DNA from: Agrocybe praecox
Taxonomy: Eukaryota; Basidiomycota; Agaricomycetes; Agaricales; Agrocybaceae
Assembly (NCBI GenBank): GCA_964017145.1
Contig: CAXHKQ010000231.1
Span: 1 to 24,156 of the forward strand
Length of the DNA: 24,156 nucleotides
Direction: 5' to 3'
In this document: positions 1 to 9,060 of the stretch, piece by piece
Numbering within the stretch: the stretch's first letter is position 1
Layout of the letters: each line of letters starts with the position of its first letter
Notes under the pieces: generated by a model
What the model was told of the DNA's origin: nothing
Database searches by the model: none
Seen by the model: only the letters and a program-made list of their open reading frames with translations
Translations under genes and position numbers: made by a program

Positions 1-2
1 AT

Positions 3-881
3 CAAGAAGTAGAACAATACCTCAGGCTCTTCATAAACCATAGACAAGATGACTGGGTAGAATGGTTGTCCTTAGCTGAATTCTCCTACAACAACAGAGT
101 TCAAGCATCTACTAGGCAAACACCTTTCATGCTCAATAATGGTAGACATCCCAGGATGGGCACAGAACCTCTTAGAGACAGCAAGATGGACACTGTAGAT
201 ACCTTTGTGAAAAACATGGAAGAGGCCAGAAAAGAAGCAGAGTCTGCCTTCAAAAAGGCTGCTGATGACATGGCCAAATTCTATGATAGACACAGAGGTG
301 CACCTACTGAGTATAAGGTTGGAGACATGGTTTGGCTAGATGGCAAGGACTTGAAGACTGATAGGCCTTCCAAGAAATTGGATGACAAAAGATATGGACC
401 ATACAAAATCACCAAAGTTGTTGGTCCAAATGCCTATGAATTGAAATTGCCTTCTACTATGAAGATCCATCCTGTATTCAATGTGGTCAAGCTCATGCCC
501 CATCATCCTGATCCAGTTGGTAGAAAGCCCCCTTCCAGACCTCCACCAGTTATCAAAGGAGAAAACCCTGAATGGGAAGTTGAATACATCAAGGACAGCA
601 GATTATTCAGAAATAAGCTGCAGTACTTGGTGAAATGGAAAAACTACCCAAATGAAGAAAGTACTTGGGAACCTGCAGAAAATATGAAGAAGGCAGCTAA
701 ATCAATCAAGGAATTCCATGCACAACACCCAGCTGCTCCCAGAAAAATTTCTGCCTTAACTTTTGATAGACTCTCATTTTCTCCTTTAATTAATTTTACT
801 GAACCTCCACCTCCTCTGAAACCCTCCAAACTCAGTCATACATGTGCACATTGTGGGAAATGTGCCTTAGAGAGGGGGTGA
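3..881 (+). CDS. Pol polyprotein, C-terminal part (integrase end + chromodomain)
   Basis: The frame is open from base 3 to the TGA at 879-881, so the window edge cuts it, not a mutation. The integrase catalytic core is mostly missing. Visible are the integrase C-terminal GPY/F module (DKRYGPYKI, about 385-411) and a chromodomain (about 565-720) with the VKWKNYP and TWEPAE motifs. Chromodomains of this type bind histone H3 tails and steer chromovirus integration to particular chromatin. A short tail after the chromodomain ends in CAHCGKC, also kept in the second copy. The last codons overlap the polypurine tract that primes plus-strand DNA synthesis. This part has no stop or frameshift. Confidence 0.93.
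   Translation, partial: QEVEQYLRLFINHRQDDWVEWLSLAEFSYNNRVQASTRQTPFMLNNGRHPRMGTEPLRDSKMDTVDTFVKNMEEARKEAESAFKKAADDMAKFYDRHRGAPTEYKVGDMVWLDGKDLKTDRPSKKLDDKRYGPYKITKVVGPNAYELKLPSTMKIHPVFNVVKLMPHHPDPVGRKPPSRPPPVIKGENPEWEVEYIKDSRLFRNKLQYLVKWKNYPNEESTWEPAENMKKAAKSIKEFHAQHPAAPRKISALTFDRLSFSPLINFTEPPPPLKPSKLSHTCAHCGKCALERG
869..881 (+). promoter_or_regulatory. Polypurine tract of copy A
   Basis: AGAGAGGGGGTGA lies directly against the TG of the 3' LTR, where Ty3/gypsy elements prime plus-strand synthesis. It is inside the last pol codons including the stop, so coding and priming sequence are the same. The same string lies next to the 3' LTR of the complete copy (9527-9539, reverse strand). Confidence 0.8.
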
Positions 882-1349
882 TGTCAGGGTTTCCCCTATT
901 TTCTCTTATTTTTCTATATTTATTTCGCATTTTTCCCTTTTGTAGATGTGTAGATATCTTATCTGCTTCATATCTTTGATTATCTCTTGATTATCATTTG
1001 ATTAGATGCTTATCACTTTAATTTCCCATGAGCATAGCCTCATCCATTCTATATCATTCCACATCATTCTTTTACTTTCTTTATGATGTCATTGCCTTAC
1101 TCATCATTCCTTTCTATGATGTCATGGAGGAATATTCTAGAATAGCTGTAGGGTATATATACTAGACATGTATGTAGCTGTAGCCCCAGCTTCAATCTCT
1201 TAGGATATCCACTATCATTGGTGTGATCTCTTAGAATCATTGAGTGTCTCTCTATCTCTCTATCTCTCTCTCACTCTCTCACTTCCTCTCTTCTCTTGCT
1301 TTGTCTTTGTTGGTGGCCTTGTCACACTGATTATAGTGTTGCCCTGACA
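882..1349 (+). repeat. 3' LTR of copy A (468 bp)
   Basis: The LTR starts TGTCAGGG and ends CCCTGACA, an 8-bp terminal inverted repeat with TG...CA ends. It contains GATAATC/GATTATC repeats in U3 (about 970-1010), a TATATATA box (1154-1161), the inferred RNA start AGCTTCAATCT (1188-1198) and a CT-rich microsatellite (about 1245-1300). Three other copies occur on the - strand in this window: 9061-9526, 14592-15056 and 17383-17866. Confidence 0.95.
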
Positions 1350-3824
1350 GTTGGTGGGCAAGTGTGCCAACATGCCTCGGGCATAAAAATCAACCCGAGC
1401 AGCAGCCAGCTTATCCAACCGTTGATTGATAACCAACATTTTCCCAAGTGCTTCGTAATGATTTGAGCGGCGCCAAGGTTCTTTGACAGCCTTTATATGT
1501 TTGGATTCAGTGATAGACGAGCAGAGTCCATTAGGCGCTCCAAATTCTCGAATCAGATCAACATAGTGTGTCATCGAATGTTGCTGTGGGAGAGAATACC
1601 CGTCTGGACGAACAAGATCAAACACGACTCGGTGTCGATGGAAATCAGACAGAGCTTCACGAATTTTGACCATGTCATCTTCGTCAATTACTGATTTTCG
1701 AACAAGGTAACAGAACTCCATGAATGACGATAGAGCTTGAACCATTTGAGGAGGTACGTGCCCAGAAATGGCTGGTAAATAAACCTCAAAAGGAGTCAAA
1801 ATTAGTATGTTTAATATACAAGTCGTAAATAGGTATTACCTTCATAAGCGCTTTGGAGTCATCTCCAGTCCATTGTTTAAATCCACGACCTTCATAAAAG
1901 TGCCGCAATCCTGGAAACGGCGGAGCCGCAGAAATTCTAATAATGTATTGAATCACGAGTAGTCACGTAGCATGTACTCAAGCCTGCATACCGACGATCA
2001 ATGTCAGCGAGGATTTTTTTTGCCTGCGCTGCGGTGTTTGTAGCTTCGATGTACCCAGTTACCCATGTCACGAGATGGTCTTTGAACGTGCGCTTGATAA
2101 TCTGATGTAAAAGGTCGGGTGATAGCAGTTCATGAATATCGGCACGCGGAAAATCGTGAGTAAAAGGCTGGATATTGAATACAATAGAGGTCAGTTAACT
2201 TACGGTCAATAAGAATTGGAGAACGTACCATAATTCCATCAATAATTCCATAATCATCCCACAGCACTTTTGTTCCCAGCGCGTTGAATAATGCCTCAGT
2301 AAGTTCATGGCATCGTCGCCCACCTCCTTCATCCAGTCTATCCCAATGTGCATCACATCTATCATCAAAGTTCAGGGTTGAAAGTAAATTTTGATAATAA
2401 AACTCACCGTGGACACCAATTTTGAACGATGCACGCAAGGAGAACTTGTTCTGGATAATCCGCAATATATGGACCAAGATCAAAGACAGTCCAGCGATAA
2501 TAACTATCTCTGTACCGAAGTAGTTGCGGTACTTCCATACCGGGTTTCAGACTTTCGAGAATTCGGTGAAGCGACCCATGAAAAAGATGCCTCCGAAATG
2601 TGCGAAACTCATCCGAGTCTTCGTGTTGCTTATCAGCTAATCATTTATTAGCACTTTCAACAAAAATACAAACACAAATAATATAGTATTTGCGTACTCT
2701 TAGGAATAGCAAGGAATGCGATAAGTGTAACTGCATTACGATGTGCTCGACGTACATTGTTGTGAACAAGACCATTAGACATATAGAGGGGGTAATAATC
2801 GTTCTGGCCCGTTGCGACCGAGACTGTTGTCTTGTCGCTCCCTAAGATGACGGGGCAGAATGTAGATCCATGGGTACGCTCGTCTTCTGCAATTTTGTCC
2901 TATGAAGCACGCATGGTATGGTAAGTATTTGATGGTGGTCAAAATAAAATGGATAAATGTACTGCATGGCACCAGGCCCAGTCACCCGACATGAAATCGG
3001 TGTACCGTCTTGTCCCCATCTCATCGCGAACTTCCTTGGGTGAAAAATCCATCTCCTTCGCAAAATCGGGGTTCTTCAACTGGTTCTCGAGTACCGCTCG
3101 TGGATCCCGAAACCAAACGTCGTATTGCTTACGCTTCCAGGGAGTTCTGTCTCCCTCAGGGATGTCGCCATTGAAGGATATTGAAAATGATTGCCACGGA
3201 GCGTCGCCAAGTTTGATTTCATCGATGGTATTGTAAAGATCTTGCTTGCTGATAAACGGAGGGTCTTGGTTTGAAGGTAGTGTACTGGCCCATATGTTTA
3301 ATAGGTCGTCAATGTTAGAGCCAGCCATTTGATCCTTTCGATAGAGTAAATCGGCCAATTCGAATGATGCTTTATCTCGAAATGGATAGAAATCGTCGGG
3401 TGAAGGGTGATCCCAAGGAGGTGGAGGAGCACCTTGCTGAAGAAAACTGCCTTGTGCATCACAGGGAAGACCTATCGAATTGTGAGTAATCAATTGAAAA
3501 AAAAAGAATTTGGGTTATTTAACACTCACCATTTAATAACGGATGTAGGACGATATTTTCCTTCTTTTTCAAAGGGTTTTCGAACTCGCCACTTTCGTCG
3601 CTTCCCGTACGATCCTCGAGCGTTGAATTGTGTTCGAGCGGGAGCGTTGGCGACGTAGGTTGTGAGAAAGTGCCAGGAGTTGGCGGTGGCGATTGTGGTG
3701 ATGGCAGCATGTTTCGTGCTGGGCGACGATGAAGTTGTAGATGGTTATTGAGCCCACCACGATTTGTGAAGACGGCATCACAGGAAGGGCAGGGTATGTT
3801 GCGTGGTTTAAATGTTCGAGGCAT
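1350..3824 (-). CDS. Plavaka transposase (8 exons visible, 3' end interrupted by LTR)
   Basis: Exons read on the - strand: 3824-3530, 3471-2963, 2899-2698, 2636-2408, 2358-2229, 2167-1992, 1936-1840 and 1784-1350. Introns are 49-63 nt, all GT...AG. Joined they give 2073 nt, 691 codons without a stop. Start: ATG at 3824, just before a C2H2 zinc finger (CPSC...HLQLH, residues about 10-31). Next come a Pro/Ser linker and the family block HPLLNG-PCDA, then PWQSF, VWFRDPR and DFMSGDWAW. These are followed by ILGSDKTTVSVATG with a likely catalytic Asp, VHNNVRRAHRNAV, LGPYIADYPEQVLLACIVQ-WCP, WDDYGI, DFPRADIHELLSPDLLHQ and FCYLVRK. It should cut and paste the element in the nucleus. The frame ends at 1350, where Ty3 copy A was inserted. 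Family members are usually several hundred residues longer, so the C-terminus is presumably left of the window. The intact frame suggests recent activity before the insertion. Confidence 0.9.
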
Positions 3825-3970
3825 GGTTTCTGTACAAGACGTCAGTTCTGTCACTCTAAAGTCTGACGTCACATGTGACAGCTCACCTTCCTATTCCATC
3901 CATATCCGATCTTATCAAATCATCGATAAGGCTTTTTTTCTTCATCTTACCACATCCATCCTTGCCAGTA
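3825..3970. promoter_or_regulatory. Bidirectional promoter region of the Plavaka gene pair
   Basis: Only 146 bp separate the two divergent start codons, so both promoters must share it. It holds the palindrome TGACGTCA (3864-3871), the consensus for ATF/CREB-type bZIP factors, and a related GACGTCA at 3838-3844. No clear TATA box is visible. Co-regulation of the two genes is inferred from the layout. Confidence 0.5.
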
Positions 3971-6278
3971 ATGCCTCCTCCTGCTTCGCTAACTGGCTTC
4001 AAGTCAATAATTGCGACTCGAGCATCAAATAAACACGCTCACCCAGGGAAAATCGTTCAGGATAGCCAGCAAAAGTGAAGGAAACCTGAAGACATCCGAA
4101 AAGAAAAGGAGGAAGCAGCAAAACAACGCCAGGCTGAAGAAAACTCGGAAAAGCAAGCAATCCAATCTGCAGCTCGGATCGAAGACCAACTCCGAGAAGA
4201 AGATATAGAGCGCCGGTGGCCCATTCGTCGGAGGGAAAACATGGCCACGCTGTTTCGGCCACTCGAGTCCACTGAAGCCACAAAAGGTAAGTTGGTTCAC
4301 CTGACTGTCTTTGTGTGGCCTGACGTCAATGATTATTCACTTGTCAGGCATCGTTCCCATTGACGTTGACTCCGGAATTGGACCCCAGGATTCCAGTAAA
4401 GACGGCGCTGCAGAGAATGGTCAGTACTGTGCATCATCAATATCAATTCGTGTTAATATTAACTCAGGATTTTTCTAGATGACTTGGTTGATCCAGTTTC
4501 AAGCGGATCATCCGATGACTTCCAACCCCAAGATGACGGTGAAAGCGAGGTCGATGACGAGGAGTTCATGGAAGATGACACGCACGGCTCAGACAGGGCA
4601 GGCCCAAAGTCGTTGTCCCGAGGATGGAAGCCCCAACCAAAGCGATACGATATCGCTATTCTGCGTCAAACCCCCAATCATCAAGTTCCAATGACCATAA
4701 AGCGCAGCGCAGCGGAACTTAGGTATGATTTTGTACGCTCTAAGTTGTGCTACAGATAAAATTCGCTAATTTTCGACTTAGCGATCTTCAGAATCCTTCG
4801 AGTAAGTCAAAACGAGGGAGAATCATGCACAACGCAAAAGAGGCCACCCGTTCAGCTTTTATCAACGGCTGGGACGGTAAGACACCGTCAGCGAATGGGG
4901 CTTTTATCAAGAAACTGCCGAACCGCACAGAGGATGACACGGATGACTCGATGGTCCGTCATGGTGGATTTACAGTGGATGGCGAAACGGACAGGGTTGA
5001 AGAGCAGGCGTTGCCGCAGGGGCCAAATAAACAAAGCAAGAAAAAACTTATGGTGCGTCATCGTCAATACCTCATTATCTATGTTTCATTAACCTTCCTT
5101 ATAACTACAACAACGTTGACAGGCAAATCCTATCCGCATATCCGACGTCAAGCCAGCTGTCCATGTCTCGAAGAAGGCCCAACATGGTGGACGCAATAAA
5201 TGGACACTTGACCACCTTCCCGATGGGACACGACAAGGCTTTGTGGACGAGCTGACTCCTCTGGCAAAGATCAAGGCGGGTACCCTTGATCCTTGGGTGG
5301 GGCTGACCACCAATCATGTTAAAGAGCTCGTAGATTTTGTTTTTCCAGGAAATATGTACCATATCGAAGATGGTGACGTGTGGTGCGATTTGGTGCGTAG
5401 TATCTTTCACTTTTACTTGATCTTTCAAATTTTCAGCGCAGCTCACGCACATATTTAGACTGCATATCGGCTTTCGAACTGGCGAAACAGTTTTGCAACC
5501 CACGCAGCTGATGCTGTCAGACATTTCATCGATGCCAACAACGAGATGTTTCCCAACGATGCGACTGATATAGCCGACTTCATCAAGACCTTTTCGAAGA
5601 AACATGGCAGCCCACCACATGCACCTTTTTGCTGGAAAACGTGGGAACAGGATGAGGACACCAAACGAATCCGACATAGTGTATGTTTCATTCCTTCTTT
5701 CTATCATTTACGTGCGATCTGATTCATGATAAGGGTCTTTTTCAAAATGAACTCATCATTTACACCCTTGTGCACGCCCATTTTGTCAAGTACGATAAAT
5801 TTCCAAGCCTAGAAATGCTTTCTGCGGACGAATTACCCACCGGCGCTCTTGTTTTAGCATTACAGGCAGTAAGATCTTCCTTTCAGGGCACCTTATTGTA
5901 TTACATTTACAGTGTTAATTTCAGGTCGAACATGCGCTTAAGTTCTGGACAACTGGAACTCTCATTTCGAATGCTGCTTGCAAGTTTTCTGGTGACGTAT
6001 ACGGTGATAACATTCAAAGAAAACCAAACAGCCCAAAAGGAAGGCTCGCCAACGTCGTTGTAAAGGTTTCAGGACTGTACATGCCCTCGGCGGAGGAGTT
6101 GAAACCATCGAAGTGGGAGGAAATCTTCTCAGAGGCAGAGCAGATACTGGAGGTGAGTAAAAGGAAGAAGAGGAGCAAGCGTAGTATATCAATGTCCAGT
6201 CGTGCCAGCTCAGAGCCGTTAGATACATCTCCCGTACATGTTTTGTGCTCGGATGACGAGAGTTTCGATGAACTGTAA
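3971..6278 (+). pseudogene. Plavaka partner gene, DUF6532-like protein (8 exons, one early stop)
   Basis: Exons: 3971-4286, 4348-4419, 4479-4722, 4782-5052, 5123-5392, 5459-5680, 5734-5868 and 5925-6278. Introns are 53-70 nt, all GT...AG, and phases join cleanly to 628 codons including the stop. The N-terminus is a charged, probably coiled-coil stretch (about codons 37-90), followed by a very acidic low-complexity linker. The C-terminal half is folded: WTLDHLP, AYRLSNWRN, APFCWK-W, GLFQNELIIYTLVHAHFV, LPTGALVLALQAVEHALKFW and a basic/serine tail. I read this half as the DUF6532 type found in basidiomycete transposons; its function is not known. Codon 36 is TGA (4076-4078). A CGA to TGA change would explain it; otherwise translation could begin at the in-frame ATG at 4241. 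Because of that stop I list it as a probable pseudogene, though a shortened protein is possible. Confidence 0.7.
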
Positions 6279-6600
6279 TCGATTAATCACTTAGTATACT
6301 TTTCTTATCAATAATCATTGTTTGTTTCATTGCGTTGCAAATATGAATCAAAATTTATGAAAATACATTCCTACATCCTTATGCAAAGGCCTTCGAAAAG
6401 CTCTACTGTAAGTATAAAGATAGTCTCTGTAAAGACACTGTTAGTCTTAGTAAATATGTGACCCTCTTTGAAAGACGCTACAATTCTTTCAAAGACATGT
6501 ACCTCACTTTGAAAAGACCTTACGTCTTTACGTCTTTCATGTCTCTCGCAGCTCTACAAAGACCAGAAAGATTCAAAAGAAGAACCGGACATTTTCCTGA
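6279..6600. repeat. Right subterminal region of the Plavaka element (AAAGAC array)
   Basis: After the partner gene stop there is about 150 bp of AT-rich 3' region. Then come seven copies of AAAGAC or its complement within 133 bp: 6431, 6471, 6491, 6513, 6524 (reverse), 6532 (reverse) and 6558. CACTA-type transposons carry such subterminal repeats as transposase binding sites. The outer end, read inward, begins near CATCAGGAAAATGTCC at 6602. The exact terminus and target duplication cannot be set without the left end. Confidence 0.6.
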
Positions 6601-7010
6601 TGTGGGGAGAGCACGGTTAGAGCTGCGTGTGCGCAATAGAAGAATTTTTTGGTTAGCCTTCGGTCTATGCATCAAGCTCTGTATGCTATCACTCACAAAT
6701 AATATCTTCCAGTCCCTTGAGCTGCCTCAATATCAAAGCTCGCGTCGCCCAAGCTAGAATGAACACCGTCGTATCGTCAGCATCTCATTTACATATCACA
6801 TCAAACAAACGTACGACAGATCTTCGCGACGTAGAGATGATATCGATCTGAAAAGAACGTTCTATCAGTCCAAAGAATCATCTCTGATGAACATACACAA
6901 CACCACACACCTCTCTCAGGCTCGTGTTTACCCCCCTTCTTTATGAAATTCCGGAATGACGAAGGGACGGGCTTGAACGAGCCATCTGGGTTCCTGGAAG
7001 GTGCAGACAT
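6597..7010 (-). pseudogene. ECM4-like (Xi class) glutathione transferase, N-terminal part, cut by Plavaka
   Basis: Exons on the - strand: 7010-6911, 6847-6815, 6753-6697, then exon 4 from 6622. Introns start GT and end AG, and the phases fit. The protein reads MSAPSRNPDGSFK..., SSFRNFIKKGG, EPERDRYHLYV, then CPWATRALILRQLKGLEDII and LTVLSPH. This is the N-terminus of glutathionyl-hydroquinone reductases / ECM4-like GSTs, in which the CPW cysteine forms the mixed disulfide that reduces glutathionyl-quinones. Reading is lost after SPH, near 6602, exactly where the Plavaka right end is expected; the remaining two thirds may lie on the far side of the transposon. The start ATG at 7010 fits the family, though an upstream exon is not excluded. 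As it stands the gene is disrupted. Confidence 0.75.
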
Positions 7011-7083
7011 ACTCTAGATAGATAGGCTTGTAACTAGCACATACGTCGAAGAGTTGAATCAAGAAAGTTACGAGCCACTTAAA

Positions 7084-7491
7084 TCAACCCAACTCTCGTA
7101 GTTCCTTCCTCATTTTATACGAATTCCACCACCACCACGAGACGAGAATGTCATCAAACCTGTAAAATATAAAAAGCCTTAGTAATAAGCCTCGGGAAGA
7201 AGAAACGAAGTTGGACGAACATACTCTTGGGGATGATCTCCTTACCGAGCGATGCCGGTGCAATAGGAGAGCTTCGGTTAGATATTGTGGGTATGTAACC
7301 GAGCTTTATATCTTGTGTTGTTTTCGAAGCCTTTACTAGGTACTTGCAGGCCACACAGTCGCTCGCGTCGGGCACGTATATCGCACTCGCACTGCTCGAA
7401 ACCAGTCGTTACAGCCGCAGGATTGAGAGGAAATAAGAGAATCTTCTTCCGCGCCGTAACCTTGAAAGAGGTACGTATGAGACCGAGTGTA
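7084..7491 (-). CDS. Unrecognised small host protein, last three exons
   Basis: On the - strand three exons join in frame: 7491-7344, 7271-7246 and 7159-7084, with introns of 72 and 86 nt that begin GT and end AG. The reading gives a basic stretch (RTSFKVTARKKILLFPLNP), then TTGFEQCECDIRARRERL, and a hydrophobic, Trp-rich end (FDDILVSWWWWNSYKMRKEL) before TGA at 7086-7084. I do not recognise the family. The stop is only 73 bp from the GST start, so the two would be tandem neighbours. The first exon(s) would lie right of 7491, after an intron ending AAGCAG (7492), and are not resolved; the DUF6830 fragment begins only about 140 bp further on. The exon model rests on splice phases alone. Confidence 0.4.
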
Positions 7492-7628
7492 CTGCTTGTG
7501 GAAATCGTAGTTGCGGGTCATTCAGGTGCAAGTTTCCTCGTTGTGCTGTTCAATTGACCATGAAGAATGTATGGTGGCGAGCGCCAAGTATATGGCTCCT
7601 GAAAGTCTTTCTCAATAACCTTACTTCG

Positions 7629-8231
7629 GAAAGGACGACAATACCAAATTTAGAAAATTATCAACTTCCCTTCACCACTATAAACACATATAACATGTTT
7701 CGCTTTCACCCAATTGATGTTGAAGACAAGGACAGCACTGTGGAGAAAGATATAGTTAAGGCTATTCCTTCCTCAAGGTCAATGCCCAATGGATGCTTTG
7801 ATTCCGTCGTTGTTGTTACAAAAGACACCGCTGAGACAACGAGCCTTATTGGCACAAGGACAGGGCGTGTGCGAGTAATTTTCACTCTACTGCAAATTCT
7901 GTCAACTTTTATTGGTCCACAACCTGCACCAAAAGATTGGCCAAAAGGACCACTTGCATTTGTGGAATGGTATACTGCTTTTACTTCTGCCGCTGAACCA
8001 AGACATGGAATGATGTACCGTGTCAAAAAGTGTCCTCAAACTAAGTCAAACCACATTCAAGGGGGAATTATTCCATTGGAAAATATACATCAAAGCTGCA
8101 TGTTATTTCCAAAATTTGGCAATGAAGCATCAGTTCCTTTGTCATGGACATTGACTACTGTACTTGATCTGTGTGATACTTTTTTTATTAGTAATTGGCT
8201 CAGTAAATATAGCTACCAAACTATATACTAG
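7629..8231 (+). pseudogene. C-terminal DUF6830-like fragment of a Plavaka-related transposon protein
   Basis: One uninterrupted frame of about 200 codons ends in TAG at 8229-8231. It shows the order of blocks I associate with DUF6830, the C-terminal domain of large basidiomycete transposon proteins: CFDSVVVV, GRVRVIFTLLQ, GPLAFVEWYTAFTSAAEPRHGM, IIPLENIHQSCMLFPKFG, TVLDLCDTFFISNWLSKYSY. Everything upstream of about 7600 is missing, so it is truncated at the 5' side where host sequence begins. It differs from the Plavaka gene at 1350-3824 and comes from another element. No stops or frameshifts are seen inside the fragment. Confidence 0.6.
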
Positions 8232-8560
8232 TAAATACCGTCTAGTACAGCACTTAGAACAAAAATCCAAAGATAGCTCCTGGAATCTTAGAAAGAGCCT
8301 AAAAGACAGTTTGGTAATCAAAGATATGAAAAAATTTCCCAAATATTCCCAAAGTCTCAGAAAGATGCAAAGGGAGTCACCAAGATTGGATCAGTCCATC
8401 AATTTCTTCACGTGCCCTCAGACCAAAATAGGTTTCCCTGATGATGATGCACACAATATGTACCCAGATGACATGCTGCATCTGACAGTATATAATGTAG
8501 ATAAAATTGATTTAACTTCCATAAATGGCACAGAATCCTTCATTAGACAATTAAACAATC
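8232..8560 (+). repeat. 3' flank of the DUF6830 fragment, partly repeated near 19.65 kb
   Basis: Non-coding. The stretch about 8275-8445 resembles 19660-19822: both carry CTTRGAAAGAGC, AAAGACAGTTTGGTAATC (or its GGACAG variant), CAGAAAGAT, CAGTCCAT and CAAAATAGGTTT in the same order. They are therefore two diverged copies of one element, probably its tail or subterminal region. Confidence 0.55.
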
Positions 8561-9055
8561 ATTAGTACACTGTATATTCTGTCGCCATGCACGCCGCCCA
8601 AGAATGAGACATGAGCAACAATTTTCTTTAAAATTAAAAATACAGCACGCCGCAATGGGCGCCTCTTTGCCTCCTTGAAAATTGAAAACTTTAGATAATG
8701 ATGTCACTTTCTCAATGTGGTTTATGCAGTGCTGCCTTGGGCTCCTGAAATACAGATACCAGGAATTATTGTGCTGTATGTGTAGCTTCTTATCTTCTTC
8801 TTTCCATTCATATTCAATTTATATGCAGTTGTTCTGCTCTTTTATCCCCTTGCGCGGTGTGCAAGGCGCCACATGGAAGCTGTAATAATACAAGGCTGTA
8901 TATATATTAAAATTGGCGCATAGTGCGGTGCACCTGAATATGTATTGAACAGTGAATCTGTATTTCTATATTTAATCTTATAGTATTATGGAAATGGCCT
9001 GCTGGCAAGGACAGCACAGTAGTTATTTGGAAAGTACAAGGCAAAAGGTACTTCA
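8561..9055. other. AT-rich non-coding DNA left of Ty3 copy B
   Basis: No credible gene is seen. The segment is AT-rich with scattered GCGC islands such as the one in 8649-8662, and has a run of TATATATAT near 8897. Because copy B inserted at CAGAT (9056-9060), this DNA was contiguous with 15062 onward before the insertion. Confidence 0.6.
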
Positions 9056-9060
9056 CAGAT

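Larger units (their letters stand above)
1..1349 (+). mobile_element. Ty3/gypsy chromovirus copy A, 3' end only
   Basis: This is the right end of a Ty3/gypsy retrotransposon on the + strand: the end of integrase, a chromodomain and a complete 3' LTR. The rest lies left of the window. Its protein is clearly close to, but not identical with, the complete copy at 9061-15056 (roughly 92% by eye over the shared 270 residues). The element ends in CA at 1349, and the next five bases, GTTGG (1350-1354), should be the target duplication; the matching copy lies outside the window. The insertion sits inside exon 8 of the Plavaka transposase gene on the opposite strand. Confidence 0.95.
1350..6600 (-). 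mobile_element. Plavaka-type DNA transposon, left part displaced by Ty3 copy A
   Basis: Two divergent multi-exon genes (transposase on -, partner on +) plus a right-end region full of AAAGAC motifs form one DNA transposon of the Plavaka group (CACTA-related, known mainly from basidiomycetes). The right boundary is placed near 6597-6605, because there the reading of an unrelated host GST gene stops abruptly. The left end and the C-terminal transposase codons should lie beyond the Ty3 insertion, left of the window. I could not fix the exact terminal inverted repeat, since only one end is present. Confidence 0.75.

Noticed and set aside
1260..1349. Apparent extension of the transposase frame into the LTR (QGNTIISVTRPPTKTK...)
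   Set aside because: This is the LTR read in reverse. The same peptide appears from every LTR copy, so it is chance coding beyond the insertion point.
4747..5199. 150-codon open frame on + within the partner gene
   Set aside because: It runs from one intron through exon 4 and across the next intron. The spliced model explains the coding parts better.
6458..6757. 99-codon open frame on +
   Set aside because: It spans the AAAGAC array and the antisense of the GST exons, with no protein-like features of its own.
7285..7557. 90-codon open frame on +
   Set aside because: It is antisense to the spliced small gene and has no recognisable motif.
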